7,518 bases of DNA from Oscillospiraceae bacterium. Lineage in GTDB: Bacteria; Bacillota; Clostridia; Oscillospirales; Ruminococcaceae. Location: NCBI GenBank assembly GCA_017451665.1, contig JAFTNX010000223.1:1-7518 (forward strand), read 5' to 3'. Below are positions 5,069 to 7,518 of this stretch, in pieces. How positions within the stretch are numbered: the stretch's first letter is position 1; each line of letters begins with the position of its first letter. The notes beneath the pieces were generated by a model that was not told where the DNA came from, ran no database searches, and saw nothing but the letters and a program-made list of their open reading frames with translations. The position numbers and the translations under genes were made by a program.

Positions 5069-6589
5069 ATGAGAATTAAAAGACTTATTTCCACAGCTGC
5101 GGCTATTATAATGACCGTAAGCTGTCTGACGGGCTGTTCGGGGTGCTCGGATAAGGATACTGCTTTAAAAAAGGAAAGTACCTCTGCCGAAACCACAACA
5201 GTTACCACTACTATGACCTTGCCTCTCACTGTTACAATTGCACCTGAGAATGAGGACAGCACAACTTCAACTACCACAACGGCTGATGATGAGGAAGCTC
5301 ACAGCACAACAACTTCCGAAAAGCCACAGACAACTACTGCTTCCGATAAAAAGGAAACAGATACCACTTCCACAAAGAAGCCGACGGACACAACTGCTAC
5401 AACAACTACCAAAAAACCGTCAACTTCAAAAGCAACAACTACTACCAAAAAACCAACTACCACAACTACAAAAAAACCAACTTCAAACCCACCACAGACA
5501 ACTGATATTTCCGATTTTACAACTCAGGAAATCATTAACGATATGGGCGTGGGCATAAACCTCGGTAATACTTTTGAATCCTGTGGAAGCTGGATTAACA
5601 GCTCAAGCGTTTCAAATTATGAAATGGCGTGGGGTAGCTGTATTATCACTGAGGACATCATCAAGGGATACAAAAACGCAGGCTTTGGCGTTGTGAGAGT
5701 GCCTGTTGCCTGGAGTAATATGATGGGTAGCAATTATCAGATTAACGATGACTATCTCGAAAGAGTCAAGAAGGTTGTTACTTGGATAATTGACAACGAT
5801 ATGTATGTTATTTTAAATGTTCACTGGGACGGTGGCTGGATTAACAACTACAACGAATCGGGTATGAGCTTCAGCAAAACCTATGACGAATGTAAAAAGA
5901 AATACACAGCTATCTGGACAAGGCTCTGTGAGGAATTCGGAGATTTTGACGAGCATCTTATGTTTGAGTCACTTAATGAGGAAGGCTGTTTTGACGACCT
6001 GTGGAACAGGTGGGGTGGCACAAACGGTAAAAGCGAGGCATACGGACTTTTAAATGACATCAATCAGATTTTTGTTGATTTGGTAAGAGCTTCGGGAAAG
6101 AACAATTCAACCCGTCACCTTCTTATCGCAGGCTATGCAACAGACATTGACCTTACCTGCGACTCTGCATTTAAAATGCCGAATGACCCTAAAGGACGCT
6201 GTGCTGTGTCTGTTCATTACTACACACCACCGGGATTCTGTATTCTGACAGAAGACGCTGACTGGGGTAAGGCAAGCTCAACCTGGGGCACAACCTCAGA
6301 AGTAAACGCATTGAAAAAATACTTCAACAAGCTTAAAACAACCTTTGTTAACAAGGGCGTGCCTGTAATTATCGGCGAATATGGTTGTCCTCAGGACAAT
6401 AAGGAAACTGAATCAATCAGAAAGTTTATAACTACCGTTTCAAAGGAAGCTATTGCAAGAGAAATCTGCCCTGTTTTGTGGGATACCTTTGACAGAAATA
6501 ACCCTACAAAGTGCTTTTATAACAGAAAGACCTGCAAGATGAACGATTCAGTTATTGCTGAAAATTTCCTTGACTTGTCTGACAATTAA
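5069..6589 (+). CDS. Glycoside hydrolase family 5 lipoprotein (probable endoglucanase)
   Basis: This 506-residue surface enzyme probably cleaves beta-1,4-glucan or a related polysaccharide by the retaining GH5 mechanism. Residues 1-23 form a lipoprotein signal with lipobox LTGC (Cys23). A long linker follows; Thr makes up 43 of residues 41-140, with several Lys-Lys-Pro breaks. The catalytic domain spans about 146-506 and shows all eight conserved GH5 residues: Arg210 (VVRVP), His252 (NVHWDGGW), Asn303-Glu304 (SLNEEG, acid/base), His383 and Tyr385 (SVHYYTP), Glu437 (IIGEYG, nucleophile) and Trp471 (VLWD). There is no dockerin, cohesin, S-layer or recognisable carbohydrate-binding module, so it appears held to the membrane by lipid with the linker spanning the wall. 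The ATG at 5069 is chosen for AAAGGAG 6 nt upstream and its signal peptide. The subfamily (GH5_4 or another) and exact substrate cannot be fixed by eye. Confidence 0.93.
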   Translation: MRIKRLISTAAAIIMTVSCLTGCSGCSDKDTALKKESTSAETTTVTTTMTLPLTVTIAPENEDSTTSTTTTADDEEAHSTTTSEKPQTTTASDKKETDTTSTKKPTDTTATTTTKKPSTSKATTTTKKPTTTTTKKPTSNPPQTTDISDFTTQEIINDMGVGINLGNTFESCGSWINSSSVSNYEMAWGSCIITEDIIKGYKNAGFGVVRVPVAWSNMMGSNYQINDDYLERVKKVVTWIIDNDMYVILNVHWDGGWINNYNESGMSFSKTYDECKKKYTAIWTRLCEEFGDFDEHLMFESLNEEGCFDDLWNRWGGTNGKSEAYGLLNDINQIFVDLVRASGKNNSTRHLLIAGYATDIDLTCDSAFKMPNDPKGRCAVSVHYYTPPGFCILTEDADWGKASSTWGTTSEVNALKKYFNKLKTTFVNKGVPVIIGEYGCPQDNKETESIRKFITTVSKEAIAREICPVLWDTFDRNNPTKCFYNRKTCKMNDSVIAENFLDLSDN

Positions 6590-6604
6590 AAACACAAACC
6601 TGAC

Positions 6605-6644
6605 TGAGGAAAACCTTTTTAATAGGGGTTTTCCTCAAATTTTT
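6605..6644 (+). terminator. Strong intrinsic terminator of the GH5 gene
   Basis: A perfect 11-bp stem, TGAGGAAAACC (6605-6615) with GGTTTTCCTCA (6627-6637), is followed by AA and five T (6640-6644). It lies 16 bases after the GH5 stop and separates the GH5 transcript from the next gene. Confidence 0.9.
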
Positions 6645-6686
6645 GCTACAATTTTATGCATATTAAACAAATTTATATCAGAGATG

Positions 6687-6716
6687 TTGACAAATTATGT
6701 CATTGTGTAGTATAAT
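6687..6716 (+). promoter_or_regulatory. Consensus promoter of the zinc-ribbon gene
   Basis: TTGACA (6687-6692) and TATAAT (6711-6716) are both perfect matches, with an 18-bp spacer. Unlike the four other promoters here it lacks the TG extension. The expected start is near 6723, giving a leader of about 44 nt with AAAGGAAG (6751-6758) 8 nt before the ATG. Confidence 0.85.
6688..6702. promoter_or_regulatory. Possible operator over the -35 box
   Basis: TGACA (6688-6692) and TGTCA (6698-6702) form perfect inverted arms around five bases and cover most of the -35 box. A repressor site is possible, but short arms like these also occur by chance in AT-rich DNA. Confidence 0.3.
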
Positions 6717-6730
6717 TGAACAAAATAAAG

Positions 6731-6743
6731 GTGTCTATGACAC
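6731..6743. promoter_or_regulatory. Short palindrome in the leader of the zinc-ribbon gene
   Basis: GTGTC-TAT-GACAC is a perfect 5-bp inverted repeat with a 3-base centre, about 8 bases after the expected start and upstream of the ribosome site. It could be an operator or a small 5' RNA hairpin. Confidence 0.35.
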
Positions 6744-6766
6744 TCATCTGAAAGGAAGTTATTTTT

Positions 6767-7462
6767 ATGGCAGTTTGTCCTGAATGTGGAATTGAACTGA
6801 AAGAAGGCGCTACTTTCTGTGGAAAATGTGGTGCTACAATCAACAGCGAAAAAGTTGAAGCTCCAATTCAGCCTCAGATGAATCAGGTAGCAGCAGAAAA
6901 TCCTGTTTTTGTTGAGAGTGATGAAAAAACAGTTTCTTCTATCGGAAACGGTGTTTTGAAAAATGTAGTAACCGGTGGTGGGCTTTCATCTTTGAATGCT
7001 ACCCTCACCGACAAAAGAATTTATGTATCAGGCAAATGCCTTGAACACTCAGGCATCGGCTGGAGATATTCAAAGGTATCAAGAATTATCGAAGTTGATG
7101 AAGTTTCAGGCACAGGATTTGTTTATATCACAAAACCGTTTCTTATGTTTATGACTATTCTTATGTTTTTGGGCGGAATTATTTCAACACTGGTATGTTT
7201 ATCAGTACAGCAGAATGCCGACCCGATGTATGTTCAGAATACATACGGTAATTACATTATTCCTGTTGCATTTTTCATTCTGGCAATTATCTTTTTCATT
7301 GTGCATTTCCTTACAAAAAAGAATATTTTCCAGATTGAATACGCAGGTGGAAGAATAGGCTTTGACGTAAAATGGATAAGAGCTGATATTGCTACTGATT
7401 TCCAGAAGAAAATTCACTATGTAAAGAAGCTGAAAAAAGAAGCAGACAGAATTACCAATTGA
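6767..7462 (+). CDS. Zinc-ribbon protein with two membrane helices, function unknown
   Basis: This 231-residue protein opens with a small zinc ribbon (Cys4, Cys7, Cys18, Cys21 in CPEC and FCGKC) of the zinc-ribbon_2 type. A flexible Pro/Gln-rich segment follows (about 30-45), then a soluble region (about 46-120) with the pattern TLTDKRIYVSG and VSRIIEVDEV, which recalls bacterial PH-like domains. Two membrane helices lie at about 124-146 and 163-183, joined by a short loop. A second soluble stretch (185-225) ends in a Lys-rich tail and could complete the PH-like fold, so the helices may be inserted in it; this is inference. There is no signal peptide, so the ribbon probably faces the cytoplasm. 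It is transcribed alone from a consensus promoter. Its TGA stop (7460-7462) lies partly in the first heptamer of the repeat that follows, so the C-terminal end may have been changed when that element arrived. Confidence 0.88.
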   Translation: MAVCPECGIELKEGATFCGKCGATINSEKVEAPIQPQMNQVAAENPVFVESDEKTVSSIGNGVLKNVVTGGGLSSLNATLTDKRIYVSGKCLEHSGIGWRYSKVSRIIEVDEVSGTGFVYITKPFLMFMTILMFLGGIISTLVCLSVQQNADPMYVQNTYGNYIIPVAFFILAIIFFIVHFLTKKNIFQIEYAGGRIGFDVKWIRADIATDFQKKIHYVKKLKKEADRITN

Positions 7463-7518
7463 CAGTTGACAATTGACAATGGACAATTGAGATGACGGCT
7501 ACGCCGACGGATAAAAAA
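7461..7518 (-). repeat. Heptamer-plus-hairpin interspersed element, copy 2 (cut by window end)
   Basis: Read on the minus strand this is a T-run, ATCC, an imperfect hairpin GTCGGC-GTA-GCCGTC (7507-7493), a short link and four heptamers (AATTGTC, CATTGTC, AATTGTC, AACTGTC; 7488-7461). It matches copy 1 at 4185-4246 in part order and heptamer number but is inverted relative to it. The variant CATTGTC is in a different heptamer position in the two copies, so they have diverged or been rearranged within the array. The first heptamer supplies part of the stop codon of the preceding gene. Confidence 0.75.

Noticed and set aside
5238..5558. A Gln/Leu-rich plus-strand frame inside the GH5 gene
   Set aside because: It is the shifted frame of the repetitive Thr codons of the linker; the composition is an artefact of ACA/ACT runs.

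Overview
The window looks like chromosomal DNA from a low-GC Gram-positive gut or rumen bacterium of the Clostridia, most like Ruminococcus/Oscillospiraceae. This rests on AT-rich DNA, strong AGGAGG-type ribosome binding sites, lipoprotein signals, and a GH5 cellulase behind a long Thr/Lys/Pro linker. The genus is inferred from style and was not confirmed by any search. No phage, CRISPR, transposase, rRNA or tRNA was seen.

Layout. (1) Positions 1-2013, minus strand: a tight three-gene operon read gtrA-like membrane protein -> Qnr-like pentapeptide-repeat protein -> monoacylglycerol-lipase-like alpha/beta hydrolase, which is cut by the window start. Gaps are 3 and 10 bp. (2) Positions 2014-2201: a divergent control region with two back-to-back promoters, both with TG-extended -10 boxes. 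(3) Positions 2202-3950, plus strand: a CNNM/CorC (DUF21-CBS-CBS-CorC_HlyC) membrane protein directly abutting a small four-helix membrane protein of unknown function. (4) Positions 3951-4290: a gene-free convergent region dense with inverted repeats. It holds a nested palindromic element, a bidirectional terminator, a weaker minus-strand terminator, a heptamer-plus-hairpin interspersed repeat and two trinucleotide-loop hairpins, the last overlapping a stop codon. (5) Positions 4291-4890, minus strand: a lipoprotein cyclophilin. (6) Positions 4891-5068: a second divergent promoter region. A perfect cre/LacI-type operator lies on the predicted start site of the cellulase transcript. (7) Positions 5069-6589, plus strand: a lipid-anchored GH5 glycoside hydrolase, followed by a strong terminator. 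(8) Positions 6687-7462, plus strand: a consensus promoter and a zinc-ribbon two-helix membrane protein whose stop codon lies inside a second, oppositely oriented copy of the heptamer-hairpin repeat (7461-7518, running off the end).

How it fits together: the clearest story is the cellulase unit. A surface lipoprotein GH5 enzyme has its own promoter, a catabolite-type operator and a terminator. It is divergent from an exported cyclophilin lipoprotein that could help fold surface proteins (inference). The other genes are envelope housekeeping or unknown. Most genes are ordinary; the least explained parts are the repeat-rich convergent region and the paired heptamer-hairpin elements at gene 3' ends. 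I see no clear new multi-gene system.
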